DNA from: Casuarina equisetifolia
Lineage: Eukaryota > Streptophyta > Magnoliopsida > Fagales > Casuarinaceae
Direction of reading: 5' to 3'
DNA length: 64,000 nucleotides
Assembly: GCA_028551475.1 (NCBI GenBank)
Contig: CM052355.1
Coordinates: forward strand, 4,526,001-4,590,000
How positions within the stretch are numbered: position 1 is the stretch's first letter; the number at the start of each line of letters is the position of its first letter. The notes beneath the pieces are model-generated. The model was not told where the DNA came from. It did not search any database and worked only from the letters and a program-made list of their open reading frames with translations. This document shows, piece by piece, positions 13,900-24,992 of this stretch. Both the position numbers and the translations under genes were made by a program.

Positions 13900-16440
13900 T
13901 GAAGAAAGTTGTAACAATGGAACAATTAAAACACAACAATCCATGGTGAAACGGAGAAATGAGTGGAAAGCTTATACTGTAAGTTTATTCCAATGAGTGT
14001 CTCTTAAAAACAATGTCTTTGAGTTACAAGATAATAAGCAAGGAGACGTAATGGGCCGGACCTACATCTTGGTCTTAGGCTTGTCTAGAATGTATATAGA
14101 AACTAAAGGCACACAAACCAACAATTTAACAAAACTACTACGCAATATGGCAAACTTCCCTTCTTTGATGGAACAAACTTTGAGCTATGGAAGAACTTAA
14201 TGAAAACCTTTATGGTAGGACTTGAAATTGAGGCTTGGAGTGCCATAGAAAAAGAAATAGACTTACCTTAAGGAGATGAAGAAAATTGGACAGAAAAGGA
14301 TGCACGAGATATGCATAGAAACTATAAAGCCATGCATATGCTATATTGTACTATTAGTGAAGATATTTATTATACAATAGCTACATGTGAAACTGTTCAC
14401 TAGATATGGAAGAAATTGAAGGCTTTATACTCTATCAATAGAACAATTTGTAAGCTTTCTAACTTGTTTGTTGTCCAAGAACTACAGAAAATACAAAAGG
14501 AGAAGGCCAGAACTAAAACCAACATAAAAGGAAAGAATATGTTCATTAGTAGTGCTATCAGAATATGTTTAACTTACAGCTTATTTGTAGTTTGTTACTA
14601 TATTGTGTTTATTAGTTTCATTACATGATTTGTATTATCTTTTCATAGCAACATTATGTAGTAAGCAAATTTTGAAGAGAAATTGAGAGGAAGATTATCA
14701 TTTAGAATAAGAAACCTAAGTCACTCCCCTTCTAAGGTTGCCTTTTAGGACCCAACACATTAGAGATAATTTGATCATCCATATCAATCTACTGAAATCC
14801 TTCAGGCATTAGCAATATTTCACTTCAATGAAGAATCTTTTGATCATGATGAAAGGATTCTAGATTTTAGGTGTTAATATCCATGTTGATACAACCATAG
14901 GTAAGTTGTGTTCCTCTCACCTTATCATGGCTTGGATAAGATCCAAGTTGAAAATGGTGATATGTTGGACATCACTCATAGTGGATTAGGTTTACTGCCA
15001 AACTCAAACATTCCCTTATGTGATGTTTCAGTGGCATCACAAGTACAACAAAATTTGCTTTTAGTGTCTAGATTGATTGCAAATCTTTCTTATTACTTAA
15101 TCCTTACTAAGGATTGTTTTTACAACAAGGATCTATAGACACATAGAATCTTGGTGAAGAGACTTGAGCATAAATGTCTTTACAAGCTGCTACACAACTA
15201 GTTTCAAATTTTCTTCTTAAATTGATACTACCCAACTAATATTGGAATTTGGCATCAATGACTAAGACATCCAAGAGCAAAAGTTTTGGTAACTCTTCAA
15301 CAAAACAAAAAAAATTCTAGTGAAATCTAGTAAATCTATCTTTTGTAACTTGTGTCCACTTAGTAAAAGTTGTGAGTTTACCCTTTTAGATTCTCAAATA
15401 TAATTTGTTTATCCTTAAGAGAAGGTTCACAATGACCTTTGGGGCCAACACTTATTCAATCCTTTCAAGGTTTTTAGTACTACATTCTTTTTGTTGATGA
15501 TTATACATGCTATTCTTGGATATATCCTCTCAAGAAGAAAACATGTCTTTTTTTGTTTTTGTCAAATTTCAAGCATTGGTTAAGAAATAATTTGCAACTT
15601 GTATTAAGATCCTTTAAATTGACAGTGACAATGAATATGTTAATAGAGATATGTGGAATTTCTTTTTGACCATGACACTCAACATTAAATTTCTTGTCCA
15701 CATACACATGATCAAAGTGGAATAATTATGAGGAAACATCAACATATTGTGAAATTAAGCTTAGCAATGTTATTTGCATCACAACTTCCTAAAAAATATT
15801 GGCTTGAAGCCTTCTCCATTACAACTTTTTTGACAAACAAACTTCCCTTGCCAAACCTTAGACAAAATTCACCCTTCTCTTTATTATTTGGAAGAGAACC
15901 AAACTACTTTCATCTTAGAGTGTTTGGCTACTCGTGCTTCCTATATTTAAGGGATTATGCCTCCAACAAATTGACATAATGGTCACTGCAATGCATTGTC
16001 TTGGGCTATAATGTTCTCTTTGATGAAACAAGTTTTTCCTATGCCAAAATTTTGTGGAAGAACACCTCTTTCCTCTCCACACCAACTATATTGCCTAGAT
16101 TTTACTCTAATTTTCAGATAGTAACCCCATCTCATCGACAACTACCTCTCATTCTATTGTAGTAGGCTTAATGCCTTTATTTGTACCCAATTTTACATCC
16201 GTGACATCAAGTTGGTGTCCTTGCTTCCCTTAGTAGAGGTTGGTGTCTTCACTTCGCTAAATAAAGGTTATCTTCTTATGCTTTTTCCCTCATCTTCGGT
16301 TATAATATTGTCCCAATTTATTTCAATGACTAAGAGAAAAATAAAAGAACTTGACTCAAAAAAATTTATACATGCAAACCTTTTAGAATGTTCTTTCTAA
16401 AATTCAGCATTCTTAATAACTAAATTTACTATCAATTTAG
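13900..16440 (+). mobile_element. Decayed Ty1/Copia retrotransposon fragment (gag and integrase)
   Basis: Broken plus-strand reading frames show Copia homology. A UBN2-like Gag part at about 14150-14450 reads FDGTNFELWKNLMKTFMVG. The GAG-pre-integrase region at about 15245-15400 reads LRHPRAKVLV. The integrase C-terminal half at 15728-16070 includes MRKHQHIVKLSLAM, KKYWLEAF, LPLPNLRQNSPFSLLFGREP and HLRVFGYSCFLYLR. Many stops and shifts interrupt it. No reverse transcriptase or RNase H and no clear LTR pair are present, so it is a truncated dead copy. It sits exactly between two copies of the duplicated SEC1-VR block. Confidence 0.75.
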
Positions 16441-16960
16441 AGTTAAGGGTTCAAAATCGTGGATTTTGGCCTTCTGATTCCAAAGTATTGAGGGAACCAT
16501 ATTAGGACCCAATTGAAACCAACTTATTATGCAAGCACTGTGAAGAGTTTGTTAATCAATTACTGAATTAAAGAACAATCACTTGACTGATTTATGAATC
16601 TCAAGAGAAAATTTGAAATTAGAATAAGCTGTTTATTACAATTCATTGCAATCCTCACCACCAAGAGATAATACTGTCAAAGGAAGACAATCATTTGCAT
16701 TCTTGTCAAAACTTAATCACTCAACGTTACCGTAAGATTCGAAATGTGAGTTATTTCTTCACAGTTCCTCCGTAACTAAACGGAGTCCAAGATAAATTGG
16801 AAACTCGTGAGGGCTGCTTGGATTTCTGCATCTGAATTCCGTTTCGTTCTCCCTCAACACACTTGAGCTTTAAATGCTAATGCCATTTCTCTTCATACGT
16901 TCCCTTGATAAACGATTGGAAACTCAAAAGATAATTCGGAGAGCTAGACACAGATCTTAT

Positions 16961-17030
16961 GGTCAAGGCTGTCCTGACGGAAGTTTCTGTACTCCGTGGC
17001 TCCTCCATGAGAGGATGAATCAAAAGACAT
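16961..17030 (-). pseudogene. Duplicated SEC1 exon 1 fragment
   Basis: This 70-nt stretch is the same length as SEC1 exon 1 and reads [19 protein letters not shown] from an ATG at 17030. It is a carried-over copy of the first exon of the neighbouring SEC1 gene. The splice donor has changed from GTAAGC to ATAAGA, and no other SEC1 exon lies downstream on the minus strand, so it cannot make a Sec1 protein. Whether the copied SEC1 promoter still starts transcripts is unknown. Confidence 0.85.
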
Positions 17031-17423
17031 TGTTGCTGCAGAAGATTTGGCTACAAGCACCAAATAGATAAGTAAAATCAGAGAGGGAGAGCAAGCTGTG
17101 TATTTGATGGACAAGAAAAGCGCAACCTCCTGAGAAGATCGTTATGTAGCGGCGGACCGTGCAAGTTGATACGGCCATTTCGCAAAACGTTTCACGGATG
17201 GGCAGATGCTTAATCCTTTACACGTCCACACCAAGAATCAGAAAAATTCTCATTGCTCCTTCCTTCAGCTTCAACATGACCTGATCAGCATGGACCATTG
17301 CTTCTCATTCCCTCCTTCCTTGCTTCCGGGCCTTCTAGTGGTCCAAACTTGAATGAAACCTTTTCGGCATGACCTATTTCGGCTTGTGATTAGCTTGAAT
17401 ATGGTCTGCCAAGCCTCCAAACA

Positions 17424-17434
17424 ATACACACACT

Positions 17435-17471
<37 letters not shown>

Positions 17472-17472
17472 T
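17424..17472. repeat. Compound CA/TA microsatellite
   Basis: A run of CA repeats is followed directly by TA repeats. The matching position in the first copy of the block (about 9880-9898) has only a short version, so the tract grew after the duplication or shrank in the other copy. Confidence 0.9.
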
Positions 17473-17725
17473 TTAATTCACTCATTCATTCATAATATTT
17501 GAATGTCAAATTTATAACCAACTGAATTAAGTGTTTGTTGACTATATATTACAATATATATACTATTTTTATTTTTTATTTTATAATTATCTAGTAATAA
17601 ATCTCCAATACAGGGTTAATAGTAGTACACACCAAGTAGATCTAGGGAGGAGATAAGTGAACCTAAGGTCCTTTATTCTTCCTAGAAGTAGGTTTACCAG
17701 GTTCTATACTTCATTGAGCATTGAA

Positions 17726-19660
17726 CTAGAGATAGCCCTTTTCTTTGCAGCACTGAATAGCTCCGTCAAACATCTCAATAGGCCCATACTTGTATTTGAA
17801 GCCAGCATCTAATAGCTTCTTTGATGAGAGGCTCGGTATTTTGTTACCTCGAACTTCCTTCAAAGAACTGCACAAAATAAGAAGAAAAAGGAACATCCTC
17901 TTAATTTTGAGATTAAAGAAAAAAAAAAAAGACGATATGCAATTTTTTTTATAGTAAGTAGAGAATGACAAATTGGACTCACTCTGGTGTCGGTATTTGA
18001 TATTCCGGGTACCTAGCAGAAAGAAGTTCCGATATCTGTTCAATTGTCATCACATTTGATGAACAATTATACCTTCCTTTTGCAGTTGGACACTTAAGAA
18101 GGAAAATATGGGCGCTGGCCACATCATCCACGTGGACCATAGATGTATTGAGAAGATGACTATACATATCCTTGTCGCCTGCACAAGTACAAGTTCAAAG
18201 AAGTTCCATTCACGTGCACTATGGCCTTTTTGTCAAGTACGTTGAACTTGTTTAATTTAATTTGTCTAATATTCATCATATGCTATCTTTCTCTCGGTGC
18301 ACAGGATGACTAAACAAAAATAGATGCAGTTCATGTAATATGCCGCAATATGAAACGAATGTTGTCAAGAACAAGAGGAAGCATACCCAGGACCATAGCC
18401 AATACCACGCGAACTGAGCCGGGGAACTTCGGACAAATGAAGGGTCCAACAACGTAAGAAGGAATGATTGTTACAACGTCCAATCCATGCTTTTCTCCAA
18501 ATTCAAGAACAGCCCTTTCAGTTGCTATCTTGGAAATTATGTAGGACCTTGCGAATGAATTTTGAGCTTTAACGAGATCCACATCACTCCAAAAGCTCTC
18601 ATCCATTTCATCTATCTCCTGCCCGTTAAACACAACAGCTGAGGCACTAGAAGTGTATACAACTCGTTTCACCGTCTTCGCTTCTAGGCATGCTTTGAGG
18701 ATACCCAATGCTCCGCTGATTGATCTTTTGGTCACTACTTCTTCAGGTTCTTTGCCTTCAAAATCAACAGGGGTAGCAACGTGAAAGACGCCGATGCATC
18801 CCCCAATAGGTGCATTGAAACTCTCTGGATTGTTGAGATCTGCGTTGAAAATTTGGAGCCTTTCTGATGCTCCTGGTAGACTCGTAAGGAAGCTAATGTC
18901 TTTCTTGTGGTCTGCTCACATATCAGAACGATGAAATTATCAATCCGCTTATGAGAACGCAATCCTAAATCTAAATACTGGAATCGGCTGTTTTGGGGCT
19001 AATTTGTAGTTTAAACATAATAAACACAAAACTGGATCAAGTTTAAATTATTCACTGGAGAACTCAAATAGGTATGGAGGTTGAGTTTACTGAGTTCAAC
19101 AAGCGACGGAATTAAAGTAGGAAGTTAGGTGGAAACTTCTCTCATTTCACAAAAGTTCTAGTCATTTTGGTGTCTATATTTTCGATCTAGTATGAAACTG
19201 GTATCACAAGCTGTATGCTTCTTTTCGCTTTACTCCAATCGACTTTTTTAAGATTCTATTGAGGTTCCCAATGTTCTGTAACCTATAACGAAAGAGTTAC
19301 CATTTACGCACAGCCAATTAAGATGAGAAACAGAGACAATATTTGAGTTGTGGCTGAAATTTAAGAGACAACCATAAGTACCTGAGCAAAACTTACTAAA
19401 ACAAACGGTGTAAAAGACAAAGATCTCCTCACAAGGGATCCAAAACAGAATCCTTCGTGTTCTCTTGATCTTATGAATACTCCATGTAGATCAAGAACAT
19501 TCATGCACTTTCTTTAGCCTTTTCAGAGAAGTGGCTTACCGGAGTTGGATCTGACGGTGGTTCGGACATCGTAACCAAGATCAAGGAGCCTCATGATCAA
19601 CCACGATCCAATAAAACCCGTACCTCCTGTAACACATACTGGGCCTTTCTGTCCTTCCAT
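17726..19660 (-). CDS. Vestitone reductase-like SDR (VR2)
   Basis: Exons are 19540-19660, 18387-18911, 17983-18178 and 17726-17867: 984 nt, 327 aa, with every exon the same length as in VR1. It has TGGTGFIG near the N-terminus, an intact YTSSAS catalytic serine region, YIISK with Tyr and Lys, and the C-terminus CCKEKGYL. Differences from VR1 include [12 protein letters not shown] at the end of exon 1, where the other copies have GYYVRTTVR(S/P)DP. It is the closest paralogue of VR1, and its introns are also similar, so the pair arose by segmental duplication and not by retroposition. The copy looks intact. The substrate is unknown. The nearest thing upstream is the inserted coding-like stretch at 19882-20490. 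Confidence 0.9.
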
Positions 19661-19714
19661 CTCTCTTTCTCTTAGACACAAGCACGCAGACAGCTTTTTT
19701 CAGACTTCAGTTTG

Positions 19715-20500
19715 TTCGGACAAAAAGTTTGAACTCGGTTGGCTGGGTGTTTAAAAGCGCACACGAGAAGGCTCTAGTATTTCACAAATGGTTACAATGG
19801 AGCTCTCACTTTATGGTGAATTATATTTACTTAAGCAACACATATTTAGAGGAAACATACATAACATAGTGACATAAGCTATCATGGAAGTTTGTCTTGA
19901 TTTGGCTGGACGGTCCCACCAAAGTCAGTAAGGCTGGTTACTTCTTTCATCCTTTTTGCAAGTGGATTGTAGTCTTCTAGATGTGGGCAAGGATAATGAC
20001 AAAGCCGTGGACACCTTGCCCATGGCGGGGCGGTGCATGTGGTCAACTGTGGGCCTGCTGCTTGGACTGGTCCTGCTGCAAGCATTCTGTTACTTGATTC
20101 CCTTGATCTTTTCGACGGTGTTCTTTCTTCAACATACGGGGCCTTTCCATTCTTTGGCCTGTCGGCACTGAAGGCTGAGTTTTGATGTGGCATCTGAGGT
20201 GGAACTTGGGCCAGGGTGAGTGTTCCCCTAGTGAGTTACAGGGGACATGGATTTACGTGGAGAACGTGAGCCATTTTATGATGTGGGTGGACTCCCTGAA
20301 CCGCTGTCCTGGTTACCATGAAGAAAGGTGGTGCAACTGCACTAGTAGTGAAATATCTCTGCATGGGAGAGAGGTAGGCGGCATTTGCTTGCATCTGAGT
20401 GAAGTTTACTGGTCCTTGAATGGCATTCCCAGCAGCTGCAAAGGGCTCTCGGTTCCAACTCCAGCCGTTACTACTTGAGTGCTGATTTCTTTGACAAGGA
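19715..20500 (-). pseudogene. Inserted segment with a long coding-like minus frame
   Basis: This segment of about 785 bp is absent from the matching place upstream of VR1, where the flanks meet near 12060. On the minus strand one frame runs from 20547 to 19882, about 221 codons, interrupted only by a TAA at 20236-20238. The first codons lie in the duplicated flank; the body is inside the insert. The peptide is rich in Pro, Ala, Gln and Ser, with a basic TPSKRSRESSNR patch and the ending NPLAKRMKEVTSL then VQPNQDKLP. I do not recognise the family. It looks like an intronless piece of a real gene, captured or retrocopied, then broken. No target-site duplication is evident. Confidence 0.45.
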
Positions 20501-21340
20501 CCTCTGACAATGGAGCATTCGAGATTGAAACAAATATTGGGGTACAAAAGCCAAATGCTAAAGTAGATTTCAAGCGATATTAAATTTTGCCATTAGCTCA
20601 TATGCATACGTGTTAAAGAGGATAATGACAAGGAGCAATGACTACCTTTCATCTCATGTTGGTCCAGGACCAAAGAAATATGGTTCAGAATTAACGTGGC
20701 TTTTGGCTACATGCAATCGATTAAGCTCGGACTTCTCAGAAAATTTAAAAGAAAACTTCTGTTTCATGTTGATGGGAACTCCTGGCGTCTTGACCATTAA
20801 AAGACAACCTGAATTATTCAAAACTTTGTTTTGAATGTCTATAGCCTTTCAGCGGAAGTGGCTTGCCTGGGTTGGACCTAATCGCGGTTAACCATTTTTA
20901 AACTATCTAATGATGAGTCATCATGCTATTCTTGTACCTAGTCACACATACCGAACCCTTTCTCCCTGCACGTCCTCCACGGAAAAGGGTATGCTTCTCA
21001 GTTACCTTCTTCCTTAGCTGAAATGCTCTTTTGTTTCTTTGTTTTATCTCGTCCACCTGGCAACAACTTGTGTAAACTTCTGTTAGAGAACTAGCCGAAC
21101 GTTAGTAATTGCGCCCCATGTGGTTTTTGCCGAACGATTAGTTGTCTAGGAAAATGACTACCGTTTTACAATCTTCGGATGCCTGTGGTTGATTTCTGAG
21201 GTAGGTTATGCCTTTCTTGCGTTACACACTACAATTATCACACAGAAATCTTCCCCTTTTAGTATGAAACGCTCGATCGATCGATTGAATAAGAGAAATA
21301 GAAGTTAAAAGACCAAACAAGCAGGAAAAGAAAATGATTT
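20501..21340. repeat. VR2 upstream flank, shared with VR1 and VR3 flanks
   Basis: 20502-21265 matches 12069-12860, and 21080-21340 matches 26105-26365 through the shared TCGATCGATTGAATAAGAG. At 20850-20995 a heavily decayed minus-strand exon 1 of the reductase type can be seen in two pieces, the donor end at about 20858 and the start-codon end at about 20940-20990. No intact gene is present. Confidence 0.6.
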
Positions 21341-21900
21341 AAAGAGAGGACTTCTAGAGAGAAAACAAGGGAAGTTAGGGAGGGATAGGAGAGTTTGAAT
21401 GATTTGAGTGAGGAGAAGGGACAAGGAGGTTCACTTTATATAGATGTTAGCCTAATATCGGTTACACATTTAAAATTGTGATACATATGTAAATATTATG
21501 TCGGATTCAAGTTTATCAAATTGAAATACTCATAAAGAGTTAATGTCACAATCATAAATGATAAATCATAACAATCATAGTCGTTAAATAATGTTTTTGT
21601 TACATTCTCATAAATTCAAAGGCAATGGAACAAAAAGAAAAGATAGACACCACCTAATTGGACAACCCAACAACAAGAAAATTAAGTAGGTCCATCAGTC
21701 TGTACTGTCAATCCTAAACACAAAAGTTCAACTCGTACTCGCTTGGCTAACCCCTCGGCCTATATTGCTAGTTCAGAATAATTGTTCTTGTTAAAGTTAG
21801 TGATCATAACAAATGTGACATTATCGGTCAAGTTTGACGAACGTGTTGAAAATTGATCTCAATAAACTTGAAATTCCTATTTCAAGTTTGAGGGTTTGAG
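21341..21900. other. Unassigned AT-rich spacer
   Basis: A purine-rich stretch (21340-21440) is followed by AT-rich sequence. I see no coding region, RNA gene or clear element here. Confidence 0.5.
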
Positions 21901-23400
21901 GGCGTGTGTTAGAGTCTGCATGCATGAACCTTAGAGAATGATTTCCGTAGCTGAAGTGAAGATCTTCAGGGTAAGAATCTGAATCTATTGGTTTACGCTA
22001 CTTGCTTGCAAGCTTAACTTCAAGAATGATCACTTTGGGTCCCACCGATCCGGGGGTGCAAGTTTCATGAGAAGGTGGTGGAGGGCCGACGAGCAAGCTG
22101 CAACCGTTGGAATAAATATTCCAAACCGAATACCAAACCAAGAAGGTGGGGGTTTGGAGGATGAATCTGTCTGGTCATCCCACCGTGACGTGTGAAAAGG
22201 ACCACGTTTTGCATGTTAATCTCCCCAGCTTAGCTTTGCAAATTTTGTCTTATCGAGTGGTTGTGTAGAACGTTTTGCAGCGTGGAAAAACATAGCAGGG
22301 CGGCTTGGCCCTGCGTCCGCCAAAGTTTCTCTTCTTTCTTTTCCTTCTGCTTCTTTTGGGTTTAGCGTGTTTCTTTTCAGTTTTTAATGATGCTTTTTCT
22401 CTCATTTTCTTATTTTCTTATTGCAGTTTCAATGCTTTGGTTTTATTTTTTTATTTATAAATTCTTCGAGCTTCTTTTATTTGTCAATTTGTTCACGAAA
22501 TCAAACCTCTCAAGTTTGAAACAAAAGATTACATATTGTCATGTTTAATAAGTCTATTAAGCTCTGATTTTCAATTGTTCAGTCTTATACTAATTTAACT
22601 TGAATAAAGATTAAATGCTTTGTATAAATTTTTTCATACTCTTTTCTCTATTTTATGGATGGGAAGTCTCTTCACATAAGATTTGCTCAAGATTATTCAG
22701 ATCTGGAAATTAAGTTTCTGAAACTATTCTATAAATGTTCTCCATGCATGTGTAGAACAAAAACTATTAATTTCAAAATTTTCTTTTCAAAAAGTCTGTG
22801 TTACATGAATTTTCCCTCAATTTCTATATATGATTAAGGAGTCTCCTTTGCATTTCGGGTTTTGTATTCAGTGAAAACATCTTGGAGTTTATGGACATCC
22901 CAATTATGACAAGAAGCAAAGATTAGGGATAAAGAGATAGCTGCATTATTACTAATAGTGATATAGTGGCTCCCAGTATAAAGGTTCAAATTGAGGGATG
23001 AAAGATGACCAACGAGGTTCTTGATATTAGCAATATAATCATCAGTTTTAGATACGATGATTGATGGGAATTATTCATTTCGAAGAATAAATTTATATAT
23101 ATAATATTTTTTTTTTAATATAAAACTTAAAAATTATAATATCGTACCCAATAATTATAATCACATCCATGCAAAGCCGCAAGCCAACGGGTGAACTCCA
23201 TAAGAGTGCTACTCGTAGCACCCCGGCATTTATTTTATGGCTATTGATAAACTTATTCGCCATCCTTCACGCCGGCAATCTATACCGAGTTGAAAGCAGC
23301 TAGTAAACAAGAACAAACAAAGGATGGAAAACCACATCGAGGCCTGAGTACATACCGCACACCTTACATATATTTCAGAAACTAATAGCAGATGCATTGA
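21900..23400. repeat. Duplicated flank between VR2 and VR3
   Basis: 21900-22850 matches 25180-26100, with shared GCATGCATGAACCTT and AATGATCACTTTGGGTCCCA. 22640-23400 matches 29800-30570, with shared CTCCTTTGCATTTCGGGTTT. The last 240 bp next to the VR3 stop codon are also similar to the 3' flanks of VR4, VR5 and VR6 and probably include the 3' UTR. Short open frames here are not conserved between copies. Confidence 0.7.
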
Positions 23401-23401
23401 A

Positions 23402-24992
23402 CTAGAGGAAACCCTTTTCTTTGCAGCATTGAATAGCCCCAGCAAGCATCTCATCACGCCCGTGCTTAAATTGGAAGCCACTATCTAGTAGCTTCTTTGA
23501 TGAGAGATGCGGCATTCTAATACTTTTAACTTCTTTCAAAGATCTGCACAAAAGAAGGGAAACGAAAGGGGGGTGTGACATCATCTTCTGAAGTTTGTGA
23601 TCAAAGGAAAAAAGGATATGGGATCTTGGTATCTGAAACAGAATAAAGAAGGATAGTTGAACTCACTCTAGTGTCGGTATTTGGAGTTCTGGGTACTTAG
23701 TAGAAAGAAATTCATGTATCTCTTCAATTGTTATCACATCCGATGAACAAATATACCTTCCTTTTGCAGTAGGACACTCAAGAAGGAAAATATGGGCACT
23801 GATCGCATCATCAACGTGGACTATATCCGCATTGTCAACGTAAGCGTGTCTATCCTTGTCACCTGCAAGTTAAGAAATTGTTCAAAAACAAATCACAGCT
23901 CTATTTCCGTCATTCCAATGTCACAGAAGAATGTACCGATTAGAAATAACCGACATGTCTCTAGACAAACACAGGTGTTTAATATTATTCTTTGTCAACT
24001 TCAGCATATTTATTTTGACGTTGTCACTATGAAGAGAAACACATACCCAAGGCCATAGCCAGAACGACGTGAATTGAGGCGGGGAGCTGGGGAGAAATGA
24101 AGGGTCCAACAACGAAAGAAGGAATTATTGATACAACTTCCAATCCATTTTTCTCTCCAAATTCAAAAACTATCCTTTCAGTTAATGTCTTGGAAATTGG
24201 GTAAGAATTTGCTCCTTGCTTCTGAGCTTTAATGAAATCTATATCACTCCAAAAGCTCTCATCCATTTCATCAACCTCCTGGCCGTTCAACAAAACAGCG
24301 GCTCCACTACCTGTGTAGACAACTCGCTTCACAGTCTTTGAAGCTACGCAGGCTTTCAAGATACCCAATGTTCCACTGACTGCTCTTTTGGTCACAACTT
24401 CTTCAGGTTCTTTTTCTCCCCAATCAATCGGAGTAGCAAGGTGGAAGACGCCAATGCACCCTGCAATCGGTGCACTGAAACTCTCTGGATCGTTCAGATC
24501 TGCACTGAAGACTTGGAGCCTTTCGGATGCTCCTGGTAGACTAGTAAGGAAATTGAGGTCTTTCTTGTGTTCTGTGCACATATGAGAATGATTGGCACTC
24601 TTATCAATTGGCTTTTGAAAGAAATATGAAATTAATACTAGATTTTGTATTAACAGATTAATAATAAATATTTATTGTATTTAATTAATTGAAGAGATTT
24701 GTTAACAGATTTTTAAAGTTAAACTCTTATTGTATTTTCTTCAATTAATCTTCAGCACCTATTAAGAAAGGATTCCATCTATAATTTGCAAATTGTGGCA
24801 AGCAACAAAGATACCATCACACATAGAGGCGTACATGCATTTTCTTTAGCCATCGTAGAGAAGGGGCTTACCGGGGTCGGATCTAACAGTGGTTCGGACA
24901 TAGTAACCACGGTGGAGGAGCCTCATAACCAGCCATGATCCTAAAAATCCTGTACCTCCTGTAACGCATACTGGGCCTTCACGTCCTTCCAT
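23402..24992 (-). CDS. Vestitone reductase-like SDR (VR3)
   Basis: Exons are 24872-24992, 24047-24571, 23667-23862 and 23402-23543: 984 nt, 327 aa. It starts [10 protein letters not shown], has TGGTGFLG, the [10 protein letters not shown] block and SYPISK with the catalytic Tyr and Lys, and ends CCKEKGFL. The motif that is YTSSG in its sister VR4 reads YTGSG here: the first Ser has become Gly, while the second, catalytic Ser129 is kept. VR3 and VR4 are very close in exons, introns and flanks. No break is seen, so it is probably functional. Confidence 0.9.

Larger units (their letters stand above)
16705..17725. repeat. Second copy of SEC1 5' region and spacer
   Basis: The sequence from about 16705 parallels 9161-10097, starting at the shared CTTAATCACTCAA and continuing through the SEC1 exon 1 fragment, its upstream region and the VR 3' flank. 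Identity looks high by eye, with scattered substitutions and small indels. The left breakpoint falls inside SEC1 intron 1. Confidence 0.85.

Noticed and set aside
22020..22290. Possible gene in the flank (also at 25278-25627)
   Set aside because: Frames differ between the sister copies and show no family; non-coding duplicated flank.
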